DNA of 64,000 nt from Paradesertivirga sp036399495. GTDB taxonomy: Bacteria > Bacteroidota > Bacteroidia > Sphingobacteriales > Sphingobacteriaceae. The DNA is taken from contig DASWMZ010000127.1 in assembly GCA_036399495.1 (NCBI GenBank), positions 44,144-108,143 on the forward strand, given 5' to 3'. Both the position numbers and the translations under genes were made by a program. Positions 1 through 8,421 of the stretch are shown piece by piece (the stretch's first letter is position 1; each line of letters begins with the position of its first letter). Below the pieces are notes generated by a model that saw only the letters and a list, made by a program, of their open reading frames with translations, was not told where the DNA came from and ran no database searches.

Positions 1-135
1 TTTGAAGTTGGCGGTGGATATATCTTTCCAATAAATAAAACGTTCGATATTCGGACAGGCCTCTACTTGAATAGATTCTTAACAGCTGGAGAGTATTCTA
101 ATATTGGTTTGAACCTGGCTTTGCAGTATAAATAG
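1..135 (+). CDS. C-terminal end of an outer-membrane beta-barrel protein (partial)
   Basis: An open frame enters from the left edge and ends at TAG 133-135, giving 44 residues. The peptide alternates hydrophobic and polar residues and has a glycine/aromatic pattern (EVGGGYIFP, TGLYLNRF) and ends in LNLALQYK. This resembles the last strands of a porin-like or outer-membrane beta-barrel protein. The start and most of the gene lie outside the window, so the family cannot be named. It converges on thiL with one base between the stop codons. Confidence 0.5.
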   Translation, partial: FEVGGGYIFPINKTFDIRTGLYLNRFLTAGEYSNIGLNLALQYK

Positions 136-136
136 A

Positions 137-1174
137 CTATTTCAAAGAATTCCAACCCTGCGCTTTCAGTTCATGCGAATTATTCGACCTTGAAATTAAA
201 TTCATCCCGGCAGACTTTTCAGTGATATGCCCAATAATACTGATGTCCGGATTATTCTTTATTTTTTCAAATGCTGACTGCGGTACGGTAAATAACAACT
301 CATAATCTTCACCTCCGCTTAAAGCACAAACTGTTGGGTCGAGGTTAAATTCGCGAGCAGTTTCGTAAGTCATGGGATCTATTGGTAATTTATCCTCATA
401 AATATTACAACCCATTTCTGATTGCTTACAGATATGAATAACCTCTGATGAAAGGCCATCGGAAACATCAATCATCGCGGTAGGTTTAATCTCTAATTCT
501 TTTAATATTTCAATTATATCTCGTCTCGCTTCTGGCTTTAACTGACGTTCGATAATATAATCTTTACCCTCTAAATCCGGTTGAATCTGAGGATTTTCAA
601 GATAAATAAGCTTTTCTCTTTCAAGTAATTGTAAACCTAAATAAGCAGCTCCCAAATCTCCGGATACGCAAATAAGGTCTCCTTCATTTGCGGTATTACG
701 ATAACAAATATCAGTATCGTCAGCATATCCAATACTTGTCACACTTATTACCAAACCTTGTTTAGATGCGGATGTATCACCACCCACTAAATCTATTTTA
801 TATTTATCGCAAGCCAGTAAAATCCCTGAATATAATTCTTCAACGGCTTCTATCGGAAATTTACTCGATAAACCAAGGGAAACAGTTATCTGACTAGCCA
901 TTCCATTCATAGCATAAATATCACTCAGGTTAACCTGGACTGCTTTATATCCCAAATGTTTGAGTGGTGTATAAGCTAAATCAAAATGAATTCCTTCAAG
1001 AAGTAAATCCGTGGAAACTAACATTTTCTTCCCTGAAAAATCAAGCACGGCAGCATCATCACCTGCTCCTTTTATCGTTGAGCTTTGAGTTAATTTAATA
1101 CTCTTGGTAAGATGATCAATCAGGCCAAATTCCCCTAAATTGCTAATATCTGTCTTCTCTATATTTTCAAACAC
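137..1174 (-). CDS. thiL: Thiamine-monophosphate kinase ThiL
   Basis: Phosphorylates thiamine monophosphate with ATP to give the cofactor thiamine diphosphate, in the cytoplasm. The 345-residue product has the usual length and the family's metal and nucleotide motifs: GAGDDAAVL near residues 36-44, STDLLLEGIHFD near 54-65, a GGDTSAS loop near 130, VSDGLSSE near 238 and SGGEDYELLF near 284. The start codon is GTG (bases 1174-1172). It is kept because the N-terminal FGLID region typical of ThiL follows directly and no ATG lies between. No other thiamine genes are in the window. Confidence 0.95.
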   Translation of the reverse strand: MFENIEKTDISNLGEFGLIDHLTKSIKLTQSSTIKGAGDDAAVLDFSGKKMLVSTDLLLEGIHFDLAYTPLKHLGYKAVQVNLSDIYAMNGMASQITVSLGLSSKFPIEAVEELYSGILLACDKYKIDLVGGDTSASKQGLVISVTSIGYADDTDICYRNTANEGDLICVSGDLGAAYLGLQLLEREKLIYLENPQIQPDLEGKDYIIERQLKPEARRDIIEILKELEIKPTAMIDVSDGLSSEVIHICKQSEMGCNIYEDKLPIDPMTYETAREFNLDPTVCALSGGEDYELLFTVPQSAFEKIKNNPDISIIGHITEKSAGMNLISRSNNSHELKAQGWNSLK

Positions 1175-1245
1175 TTTACTTATATAAGGATAAATTCAAG
1201 TTTATCCGGTCAAACATCTATAAAACGTATAATTCCTTAATTATC

Positions 1246-2238
1246 CTACAATCCTAATCTAGCCGATATCTCCAACATTCTTTCAATTGGAATTCTGGCT
1301 TTTTCTATTACATTTATCGGCACTGTAACTTCAGGCAAACCGTTCTTCATACACAAATACAACTTTTCTAATGTATTACGCTTCATATGCGGACAATCGT
1401 TACAAGCACAACTATTATTTGGTGGCGCTGGAATAAACACTTTTCCAGGATTTGATTTCTCCATCTGGTGAATAATACCACTCTCTGTTGCCACAATAAA
1501 TTCCTTTTCGGGATTATTAATTGTATAATTCAATAATCCGGTTGTAGAACCTATATAATCAGCCATTCTTAAAACCACATCCTCACATTCCGGATGTGCA
1601 ATAAACTTAGCCTCAGGATGTTTGTCTTTTAATTTGGTGATACGTTGCATCGAAAATATTTCGTGAACCATACAGGCACCATTCCATAAAACTAAATCTC
1701 TTCCTGTCTTTTTCGCTACATAAGCACCTAAATTTTTATCAGGTCCAAATATTATTTTCTGATCTTTTGGCAAACTTTCAACGATTTGAACAGCATTCGA
1801 GGAAGTACAAACAATATCGCTCATCGCTTTCAACTCTGCAGAACAATTCACATAAGTGATCACCAAATGATCGGGATATTTCTCCTTAAACTTGGCAAAC
1901 AAATTAGGCGGACAACTATCTGATAAAGAACATCCTGCCTTTAAATCGGGTAATAAAACCTTTTTTTCTGGCGATAATATCTTCGCTGTTTCGGCCATAA
2001 AATGCACTCCGGCAAACACAATAACTTCAGCATCAGTCTTTGCAGCCTGTTGTGATAATCCCAGGCTATCCCCAATATAGTCGGCAATATCCTGAATATC
2101 AGGCTCCTGATAATAGTGCGCCAGTATAACAGCATTTTTTTCCTTTTTTAATCTTTCAATCTCATCAAAAAGATCTAGTGAAGGATCGATAGGCTCATCT
2201 ACAAAACCCTTCACATTTATTTCCTCAAACATATCCAT
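1246..2238 (-). CDS. nadA: Quinolinate synthase NadA
   Basis: Condenses iminoaspartate with dihydroxyacetone phosphate to quinolinate, the second step of de novo NAD synthesis. It carries the three cysteine regions that hold the oxygen-sensitive [4Fe-4S] cluster: TYVNCSAELK (about residue 132), GACMVHE (about 190) and CNDCPHMKRN (about 280). The AHYYQ motif near residue 41 and the tail GLPEVTVP also fit. The frame opens at a GTG (2247), but ATG at 2238 or 2232 is more likely; 2238 gives 330 residues. It is divergent from nadB, which supplies iminoaspartate, across a 400-base spacer. Confidence 0.95.
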   Translation of the reverse strand: MDMFEEINVKGFVDEPIDPSLDLFDEIERLKKEKNAVILAHYYQEPDIQDIADYIGDSLGLSQQAAKTDAEVIVFAGVHFMAETAKILSPEKKVLLPDLKAGCSLSDSCPPNLFAKFKEKYPDHLVITYVNCSAELKAMSDIVCTSSNAVQIVESLPKDQKIIFGPDKNLGAYVAKKTGRDLVLWNGACMVHEIFSMQRITKLKDKHPEAKFIAHPECEDVVLRMADYIGSTTGLLNYTINNPEKEFIVATESGIIHQMEKSNPGKVFIPAPPNNSCACNDCPHMKRNTLEKLYLCMKNGLPEVTVPINVIEKARIPIERMLEISARLGL

Positions 2239-2649
2239 TTCAAACACTTCAATAAAATATAATTATTCTATATATAAAGATTCTTATTACTTATTAGCAT
2301 GTTAGTTATGTGAAGAAGAAGGCAAACTAAATAACGAATATTTTGTTTTATATATTTTCTCAACAACTTCTCAACAAATTAGCTATCCCAATCAATTGAA
2401 TCTAAGACCTTTAATTATTCCTTCTTTTTTCTTTTAATTTTCTCCCGTTAATTACTAGGTCTGTGTAAAAAGTTAACAACTCTCAATTTTGATGCTTAAA
2501 ACTTTCTTAGAAGTAACCTATATTCACACTAAAACTGATTAACGATTTAGTTATTAGAAAACGTTAACACTTTTTAGACAAATTTAACATCTTTACAGTG
2601 GTTTCTCCACAATGCTATTGCAAGATGACATTGAATTAAATATTATTAA
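2239..2649. other. Intergenic region between divergent nadA and nadB
   Basis: About 400 AT-rich bases with no credible gene. It must hold both promoters, but I see no clean TAnnTTTG element for either. An imperfect inverted repeat is visible: AAAAAGTTAAC at 2467-2477 and GTTAACACTTTTT at 2563-2575, with a two-base insertion in the second arm. The octamer CTCAACAA occurs twice in 2350-2385. A NAD-responsive regulator site is possible but cannot be assigned by eye. Confidence 0.4.
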
Positions 2650-4236
2650 ATGACGAATGTTGATTTCCTTGTTGTAGGTTCCGGGATTGCAGGTTTAAGT
2701 TTTGCTCTTAAAGCAGCACAACATGGTAAGGTTCTTATACTTACAAAAGCAAATGAAGATGAATCTAACACGAAGTATGCCCAGGGCGGTGTTGCTGTTG
2801 TTGTGGATAAAGAGGATTCTTTTGATAAACATATAGAAGATACGCTAATTGCTGGTGATGGATTATGTGATAAGGAAGTTGTAAAACTCGTTGTGAAAGA
2901 AGGTCCTGAACGAATTCAGGAAATTATTGATTACGGAACCAATTTTGATACCACTACACCTGGTATTTATGACCTGGCAAAAGAGGGCGGTCACTCCGAA
3001 AGCCGTATACTTCATTATAAAGATATTACGGGATTTGAGATTGAACGTGCACTTTTAGAGAAGATTCATAGCAATCCTAATATTGAAATACTGACACATT
3101 ATTTCGCGGTCGAATTAATAACTCAACATCATTTGGGAGATTTTGTAGATCGGAAGTCAGATGATATTATTTGTTACGGTATATATGCTTTAAACACTAC
3201 CACAAATTCCGTAGAAAAGTTTCTATCGAAAGTAACCGTGATGGCTACAGGCGGAGCCGGCCATATCTATTCAAATACTACCAATCCTGTAATTGCAACT
3301 GGTGATGGTATTGCGATGGTTTACCGTGCAAAAGGTAAGGTTCGTAATATGGAATTTATTCAATTTCACCCTACGGCTTTGTATAAGCCAGGGGAGTATC
3401 CATCATTCTTAATATCAGAAGCTGTAAGAGGCTTTGGTGGAATTCTTAGGGATTGCAAGGGCAACGAGTTTATGGATGCATATGACAAGCGAAAATCATT
3501 AGCGCCAAGAGATATAGTTGCCCGGGCAATAGATTCGGAAATGAAAAAATCTGGTGATGACTATGTTTACTTAGATATCACGCATCGGTCTAAGAATGAT
3601 ATTCTGTCGCACTTTCCAAACATTTATGCTAAATGTTTAAGTATAGGTATTGATATGACCAAGGATTATATTCCGGTTACGCCGGCCTGTCATTATATGT
3701 GCGGCGGTATTTTAGTAGATCATTACGGACGTACCTCTATAAACAATTTATATGCTTGTGGTGAGTGTGCATCTACCGGATTGCATGGTGCTAATCGCTT
3801 AGCATCAAATTCACTTTTAGAGGCAACTGTTTTCGCTCATCGTATTTTTGTAGATGCAATCAAGCATTTTGCAAACGTGAGTATCCCGTCTAATATCCCA
3901 GAATGGGATGAAACGAATACGCAGCTTTCTAATGAAGATATTCTGGTAACTCATAATATTCGCGAAACACAAAAGGTTATGAGTGATTATGTTGGTATTG
4001 TTCGTTCGGACTTTAGGCTTGAAAGAGCAATGCGCAGGTTGGGTTTGCTTCATGAGGAAACAGAGGATTTCTATAAGAAAACTAAACTTTCGGTTAAGCT
4101 CTGTGAGTTGCGTAACATCATTCAAACCGCTTATATTGTAATTAAATCAGCCATGCTTCGCAAAGAGAGTAGAGGCTTACATTATACAACTGATTATCCG
4201 GAACATATGGATAAACCGACAGACACTATTTTTTAA
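2650..4236 (+). CDS. nadB: L-aspartate oxidase NadB
   Basis: FAD enzyme that oxidises L-aspartate to iminoaspartate, the first step of de novo NAD synthesis. The 528-residue product has the N-terminal dinucleotide fold VGSGIAGLSFALKA (residues 8-21), the TKYAQGGVAVV loop, the substrate-loop HSESRILH, QFHPTAL, AVRGFGGILRD, HYMCGGI and GLHGANRLASNSLLE, all in family order, followed by the helical C-terminal domain. This is NadB rather than succinate dehydrogenase SdhA because of its size, its C-terminal domain and its nadA neighbour. The next gene starts 9 bases on and is probably co-transcribed. Confidence 0.96.
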   Translation: MTNVDFLVVGSGIAGLSFALKAAQHGKVLILTKANEDESNTKYAQGGVAVVVDKEDSFDKHIEDTLIAGDGLCDKEVVKLVVKEGPERIQEIIDYGTNFDTTTPGIYDLAKEGGHSESRILHYKDITGFEIERALLEKIHSNPNIEILTHYFAVELITQHHLGDFVDRKSDDIICYGIYALNTTTNSVEKFLSKVTVMATGGAGHIYSNTTNPVIATGDGIAMVYRAKGKVRNMEFIQFHPTALYKPGEYPSFLISEAVRGFGGILRDCKGNEFMDAYDKRKSLAPRDIVARAIDSEMKKSGDDYVYLDITHRSKNDILSHFPNIYAKCLSIGIDMTKDYIPVTPACHYMCGGILVDHYGRTSINNLYACGECASTGLHGANRLASNSLLEATVFAHRIFVDAIKHFANVSIPSNIPEWDETNTQLSNEDILVTHNIRETQKVMSDYVGIVRSDFRLERAMRRLGLLHEETEDFYKKTKLSVKLCELRNIIQTAYIVIKSAMLRKESRGLHYTTDYPEHMDKPTDTIF

Positions 4237-4245
4237 ATATCAATT

Positions 4246-4767
4246 ATGCCACTCATACTACCTGTTAAAGGAATATCACCACAATGGGGTAACAACTGTT
4301 TCATTGCCGAGAACTCAACCTTAGTTGGAGATGTAATTATGGGCGATAATTGTTCGGTTTGGTTCAACGCCGTTATTCGAGGCGATGTTAATTTTATAAA
4401 AATTGGCGAGAACGTAAATATCCAGGATGGGGTAGTGGTTCATTGTACTTACGAGAAAGCTGGAACTACCATTGGAAACAATGTTTCGATTGGCCATAAC
4501 GCCTTGGTTCACGGTTGTATCTTAAAAGACAACGTTTTGATTGGTATGGGTGCAATAGTGATGGATAACGCGGTGGTAGAAGAGTTTTCAATAATAGCTG
4601 CTGGTTCAGTAGTATTGGAGAATACAATTTGCGAAAGTGGCTTTATATATGCGGGCCGTCCTGCAAAGAAAATTAAACCTGTATCCGAAGAGCAGAGAGA
4701 CCTTCTAAGGCGCTTGCCAAATAATTACATCATGTACTCCAAATGGTTTACGGAACCTTCGGTATAA
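4246..4767 (+). CDS. Gamma-class carbonic anhydrase family protein (left-handed beta-helix)
   Basis: The 173-residue protein consists of hexapeptide repeats that form a left-handed beta-helix and trimerise (VGDVIMGDNCSVWFNAVIRG, IGENVNIQDG and onwards). Three histidines fit the zinc ligands of the gamma carbonic anhydrase/YrdA/PaaY family: VVVHCT near residue 71 and SIGHNALVHGC near 88-95. Family members either hydrate CO2 or have no proven activity, so the catalytic role is inferred. It lies 9 bases after nadB and overlaps the convergent lipoprotein gene by 20 bases. Confidence 0.85.
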   Translation: MPLILPVKGISPQWGNNCFIAENSTLVGDVIMGDNCSVWFNAVIRGDVNFIKIGENVNIQDGVVVHCTYEKAGTTIGNNVSIGHNALVHGCILKDNVLIGMGAIVMDNAVVEEFSIIAAGSVVLENTICESGFIYAGRPAKKIKPVSEEQRDLLRRLPNNYIMYSKWFTEPSV

Positions 4768-6382
4768 CTACTTTTTCTTCGATCTCGAAGTTAGCTCTTA
4801 ACGATATTTCGATCGGGTGATTCCATACCAGCTCGGGCTGTCGGCGTTCAACAACATTACCTGTGTCCCATTTCTTGTTATTATTTTTATCGTAAATCAC
4901 CCTGACAAAGTATTTTCCTACTGGCAAAGTGGCGAAGTTTAGTGTCGTGCTTTTCCTGATGAGAGTAGTTAGAAGCACATTATCATCCTTATTTAAGATC
5001 TCAATTAGATAGTTACTGCTTGTATCGGGTGTTGTTACAGCCAGACTTAAAGTTCCGTAATTTTCTTCAATATCTTTAGAGAAGTTGATCGTTGTTGCTT
5101 TATTAGCGCCTCCGTAAACTCCTATGAAACCGTCATGAGCCAGGTTTAAAATATATTTCTTTTCATCTTTCCAGGGATACTTTAGAACGATCTTACGGTT
5201 CGAAGTACTATCTCTTATTACTCTTAAACCGGTTACAGGAAGAGAATCCTGAAGCAAACTAATTTTCTTCGGATCAATTGATTTAACCGGTGCGGTAAAG
5301 GTCAGAACCAGATCAGATCCGGGTCTTAATCTTCCTCCGGAAGCATTGGATTCGATTGCTATAGCTCTGCTATAGGTCTCCCGTTTTCCTCTTCTTAGTA
5401 ATACTGTATCTAATCTGATATTTTTATCCTGAATGGCTACACTAATCGAATCAAATTCCATATTTGATGTCCACACAAAGGCAGTATCATTGGTGGGTCT
5501 AAACTCAACTAATTTGGAAGTGTTTAACTCTGCCGGTTGAAGTATTTGGATGCCGGGTTTCTCTAATTGCTTATTCCATATAAAAGTCAATCGACCATCT
5601 TTTTCTATTTTTCTATCCGTTACCCGGAAGTTTTTTGGCTGTTCTTTAAATAACTCTATATTAAATCCTGAAGTGTCTTTTTGGAGCTTGATAGAGTTGT
5701 TCAGAAATCCTATTTCTTCTTTTGCCGAATTATATATTTTATCACCAGCGCCTTCCTCAAAAACGGCATAAATATTATAGGTGTTAGCTCTTAAATATTT
5801 CAGGCTATAATTACCTGATGAATCTGTGCTAGTAAATAAACTGGCACGTTTTTTTCCGAAGAGCGAATCTTGATTTACCGGAAGCAAGAATACCGTGGCA
5901 TCCAGAACTGGTTTTTTAGTTAGTGTATTTAAGACTGTTCCACTAATAGAAAGAGAATCAATTTCTTTTCCAGTTGATATGACGTACATATAATTCTTAA
6001 GGACGTTTCCTTCATTATAATCTACAATTGCTTTTCCGAAATTAATGGTGTAAGTAGTACTGTCTTGTAAAGGTTCTTGAAATTGGACGTTTAAGACTTT
6101 CTTCCTGATTTTTAGAATCGGTGATTTTTCCATTGCTGGAGAAAAACTCACTTCTTTAAATTCGTTCTCCAATTTAAAATATTCATCAAATTGAATATTG
6201 ATTTCTTTGTCTTTGAAATTTGTTGTGAAGTTTTTTGGTTTTTCGTTTAAGATTTTTGGTGGGACACTGTCTCTAGGGCCGCCGGTTGGGTATTGTATAC
6301 TCGCACAACCATAAAATTCCGAAATCCCGAAGAGAACAAGTATGACTAAAACAAAAAATAGTGGCTTGGACGTATTTAGCAT
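4748..6382 (-). CDS. Ig-like-domain lipoprotein (Big_5/SbsA-like)
   Basis: A 544-residue exported lipoprotein. A hydrophobic N-terminus is followed by a lipobox ending SEFYGC, with the lipidated cysteine at residue 26. The segment after it (GGPRDSVPPKILNEKP...) is a Bacteroidota version of the bacterial Ig-like Big_5 domain. A carboxypeptidase-regulatory-like segment follows near residues 145-210 (ISGTVLNTLTKKPVLDATVF). Later beta-rich Ig-like repeats end in a DKNNNKKWDTGN loop that could bind calcium. Such proteins are conserved in Sphingobacteriaceae next to housekeeping genes, but I know of no function. Confidence 0.75.
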   Translation of the reverse strand: MLNTSKPLFFVLVILVLFGISEFYGCASIQYPTGGPRDSVPPKILNEKPKNFTTNFKDKEINIQFDEYFKLENEFKEVSFSPAMEKSPILKIRKKVLNVQFQEPLQDSTTYTINFGKAIVDYNEGNVLKNYMYVISTGKEIDSLSISGTVLNTLTKKPVLDATVFLLPVNQDSLFGKKRASLFTSTDSSGNYSLKYLRANTYNIYAVFEEGAGDKIYNSAKEEIGFLNNSIKLQKDTSGFNIELFKEQPKNFRVTDRKIEKDGRLTFIWNKQLEKPGIQILQPAELNTSKLVEFRPTNDTAFVWTSNMEFDSISVAIQDKNIRLDTVLLRRGKRETYSRAIAIESNASGGRLRPGSDLVLTFTAPVKSIDPKKISLLQDSLPVTGLRVIRDSTSNRKIVLKYPWKDEKKYILNLAHDGFIGVYGGANKATTINFSKDIEENYGTLSLAVTTPDTSSNYLIEILNKDDNVLLTTLIRKSTTLNFATLPVGKYFVRVIYDKNNNKKWDTGNVVERRQPELVWNHPIEISLRANFEIEEKVVIPKVP

Positions 6383-6513
6383 TTAAATGCGATATAAAGG
6401 ATTTTTCTCTTTTTTGGATTACTAATATGCTCTTTTAAAATTCTTCGCTTATATCTAATTTAAATAAGTCGTATTAAAAGCGACTCAAAGCCGTGACAAT
6501 CAAGGTATTAGGT

Positions 6514-8376
6514 TTATTTAGACATGTGAACCATCAAAATTGAAATATCTGAAGGCGAAACACCAGAAATTCTCGAAGCTTGACCCAGAGTACGCGGTTT
6601 AATTTTTAACAGCTTCTCGCGGGCTTCCTTGGATAGGGAAATTAAATTCTGATACTCGAAGGCTGGATTGATTTCCTGATCTTCCATCCTTTTCATCTTA
6701 TTTACAATCTCCATCTCTTTCATGAAGTAACTTTCGTATTTCACTTTAATTTCCGCTTGTTCGATTGTTTCCTTTTCGAAGGCGTTTAGAAGTTTGTCAA
6801 GTCCATAGTTAGCCTTACGTAGATCTGAAATATTTATCTGGGGACGGGATAACAACTGGAATAGTTTGACATTTTGATTTATATCACTTGTTCCTTTTTC
6901 CTGAAGAAATGAATTGATCTCCGAAGGTTCAACCGACATGCTCTTTAAATATTTCACAATCAAATCGGAATCGGCTACTTTCTTTTCAACTTTATCAATA
7001 CGGTCCTGCTTAATTAAGCCCAATTCGAAGCCTATCGGACTAAGGCGAATGTCAGCATTATCCTGCCTTAAAAGCAATCTATGCTCTGCCCTTGAGGTAA
7101 ACATTCTGTATGGTTCTTCAGTGCCTTTGGTAACTAAGTCATCAATTAGAACTCCAATATAAGACTCAGACCTTTTCATGATCAACTCATGTTTGCCGTA
7201 AATCTTTTGATGAGCATTAATCCCAGCAATAAATCCCTGGCTTGCGGCTTCCTCATAACCCGTTGTTCCATTAATTTGTCCGGCAAAATATAAGTTATTG
7301 ATGAGTTTTGTTTCCAGGGTAAGATTTAACTGAGTAGGTGGGAAGTAGTCATATTCAATTGCATAACCCGGCCTAAACATTTTGGCCTTCTCAAAACCAG
7401 CAATTTTTTGTAGAGCTTTATACTGAACATCCTCAGGTAGCGAAGTAGAAAACCCATTAACGTAAATCTCAACAGTATCCCAACCCTCTGGCTCCACAAA
7501 TATTTGATGACGGTCCCGTTCCGCAAAGCGGTTAATTTTGTCTTCTATAGATGGGCAATAACGAGGACCAAGGCCTTTAATCCTCCCGGTAAACATCGGA
7601 GATTTCTCAAAGCCTTCCTTTAAGGTTTCATGAACTTCTGAGTTTGTATAGGTAATCCAGCAACAGCGGTGCTTTTTGGCTATGTCAACATTTGTATATG
7701 AAAATCTTCCACCTTCAGGATCTCCCCACTGTTCTTCCATTTTGGAATAATCAAGGCTTCTGCCGTCAACGCGTGGTGGAGTACCGGTTTTCATCCTTCC
7801 TGATTCAAATCCAAGCTCGACAAGTTGCTCCGTTAAGCCAGTTGATGATTTTTCTGCAGTTCTTCCTCCTCCAAATTTCTTCTCACCTATATGTATTAGG
7901 CCATTTAGGAAAGTGCCATTTGTTAATACTACAGCTTTTGATTCTATTTGGATACCTAATGATGTTACAACCCCGGTTACTTTATCGCCTAAAACTGTGA
8001 TTTCTTTCACCGTATCTTGCCAGAAGTCGACGTTTGGAATATTTTCAAGGGCTAGTCTCCACTCTTCAGCAAATCGCATTCGATCGGTTTGTGCCCTAGG
8101 GCTCCACATTGCTGGACCCTTTGACAGATTCAGCATTCGGAATTGCAACATTGATTTATCCGTAATAATCCCGGAATAACCACCCATTGCATCAATTTCC
8201 CTTACGATTTGACCTTTAGCTACGCCACCCATTGCTGGATTGCAGCTCATTTGAGCAATAGTGCCCATATTCATAGTTATAAGGAGAACGGAGGACCCTA
8301 AGTTTCCAGCCGCGGCTGCTGCTTCGCATCCCGCGTGCCCAGCACCTACTACTATGAGATCATATTTTTTAAACAT
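6514..8376 (-). CDS. mnmG: tRNA uridine-5-carboxymethylaminomethyl modification enzyme MnmG (GidA)
   Basis: With MnmE it installs the (carboxymethyl)aminomethyl group on the wobble uridine of several tRNAs, using FAD and folate. The 620-residue length is normal. Key motifs are VVGAGHAGCEAA at the N-terminus (FAD), CNPAMGGVAKG near residue 45, GTFLNGLIHIG, PRYCPSIEDKI near 271-281 with the conserved cysteine, and GYEEAASQG near 371. The C-terminal helical domain ends in TLGQASRISGVSPSDIS. mnmG is often near the replication origin; here its start lies 6 bases from a parS-type site. Confidence 0.97.
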   Translation of the reverse strand: MFKKYDLIVVGAGHAGCEAAAAAGNLGSSVLLITMNMGTIAQMSCNPAMGGVAKGQIVREIDAMGGYSGIITDKSMLQFRMLNLSKGPAMWSPRAQTDRMRFAEEWRLALENIPNVDFWQDTVKEITVLGDKVTGVVTSLGIQIESKAVVLTNGTFLNGLIHIGEKKFGGGRTAEKSSTGLTEQLVELGFESGRMKTGTPPRVDGRSLDYSKMEEQWGDPEGGRFSYTNVDIAKKHRCCWITYTNSEVHETLKEGFEKSPMFTGRIKGLGPRYCPSIEDKINRFAERDRHQIFVEPEGWDTVEIYVNGFSTSLPEDVQYKALQKIAGFEKAKMFRPGYAIEYDYFPPTQLNLTLETKLINNLYFAGQINGTTGYEEAASQGFIAGINAHQKIYGKHELIMKRSESYIGVLIDDLVTKGTEEPYRMFTSRAEHRLLLRQDNADIRLSPIGFELGLIKQDRIDKVEKKVADSDLIVKYLKSMSVEPSEINSFLQEKGTSDINQNVKLFQLLSRPQINISDLRKANYGLDKLLNAFEKETIEQAEIKVKYESYFMKEMEIVNKMKRMEDQEINPAFEYQNLISLSKEAREKLLKIKPRTLGQASRISGVSPSDISILMVHMSK

Positions 8377-8381
8377 ATCAA

Positions 8382-8421
8382 TGTTCCACGTGGAACTTTT
8401 ATTTATGTTCCACGTGGAACA
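8382..8421. other. Tandem parS-type centromere sites (ParB-binding)
   Basis: Two copies of GTTCCACGTGGAAC lie at 8383-8396 and 8407-8420, centres 24 bases apart. The second is a perfect 16-base palindrome with flanking T and A (8406-8421). The core matches the known bacterial parS consensus (tGTTNCACGTGNAACa). The first copy fills the gap between mnmG and the ABC-F stop codon. The second is read as the last six codons (NVPRGT) of the ABC-F gene. ParB binding is inferred, and parA/parB are not in the window. Confidence 0.85.

Noticed and set aside
2801..2810. TTGTGGATAA, a DnaA-box-like match
   Set aside because: Single copy inside nadB with no cluster; a second lone match lies in the pirin gene (19203-19211). 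No oriC can be supported.
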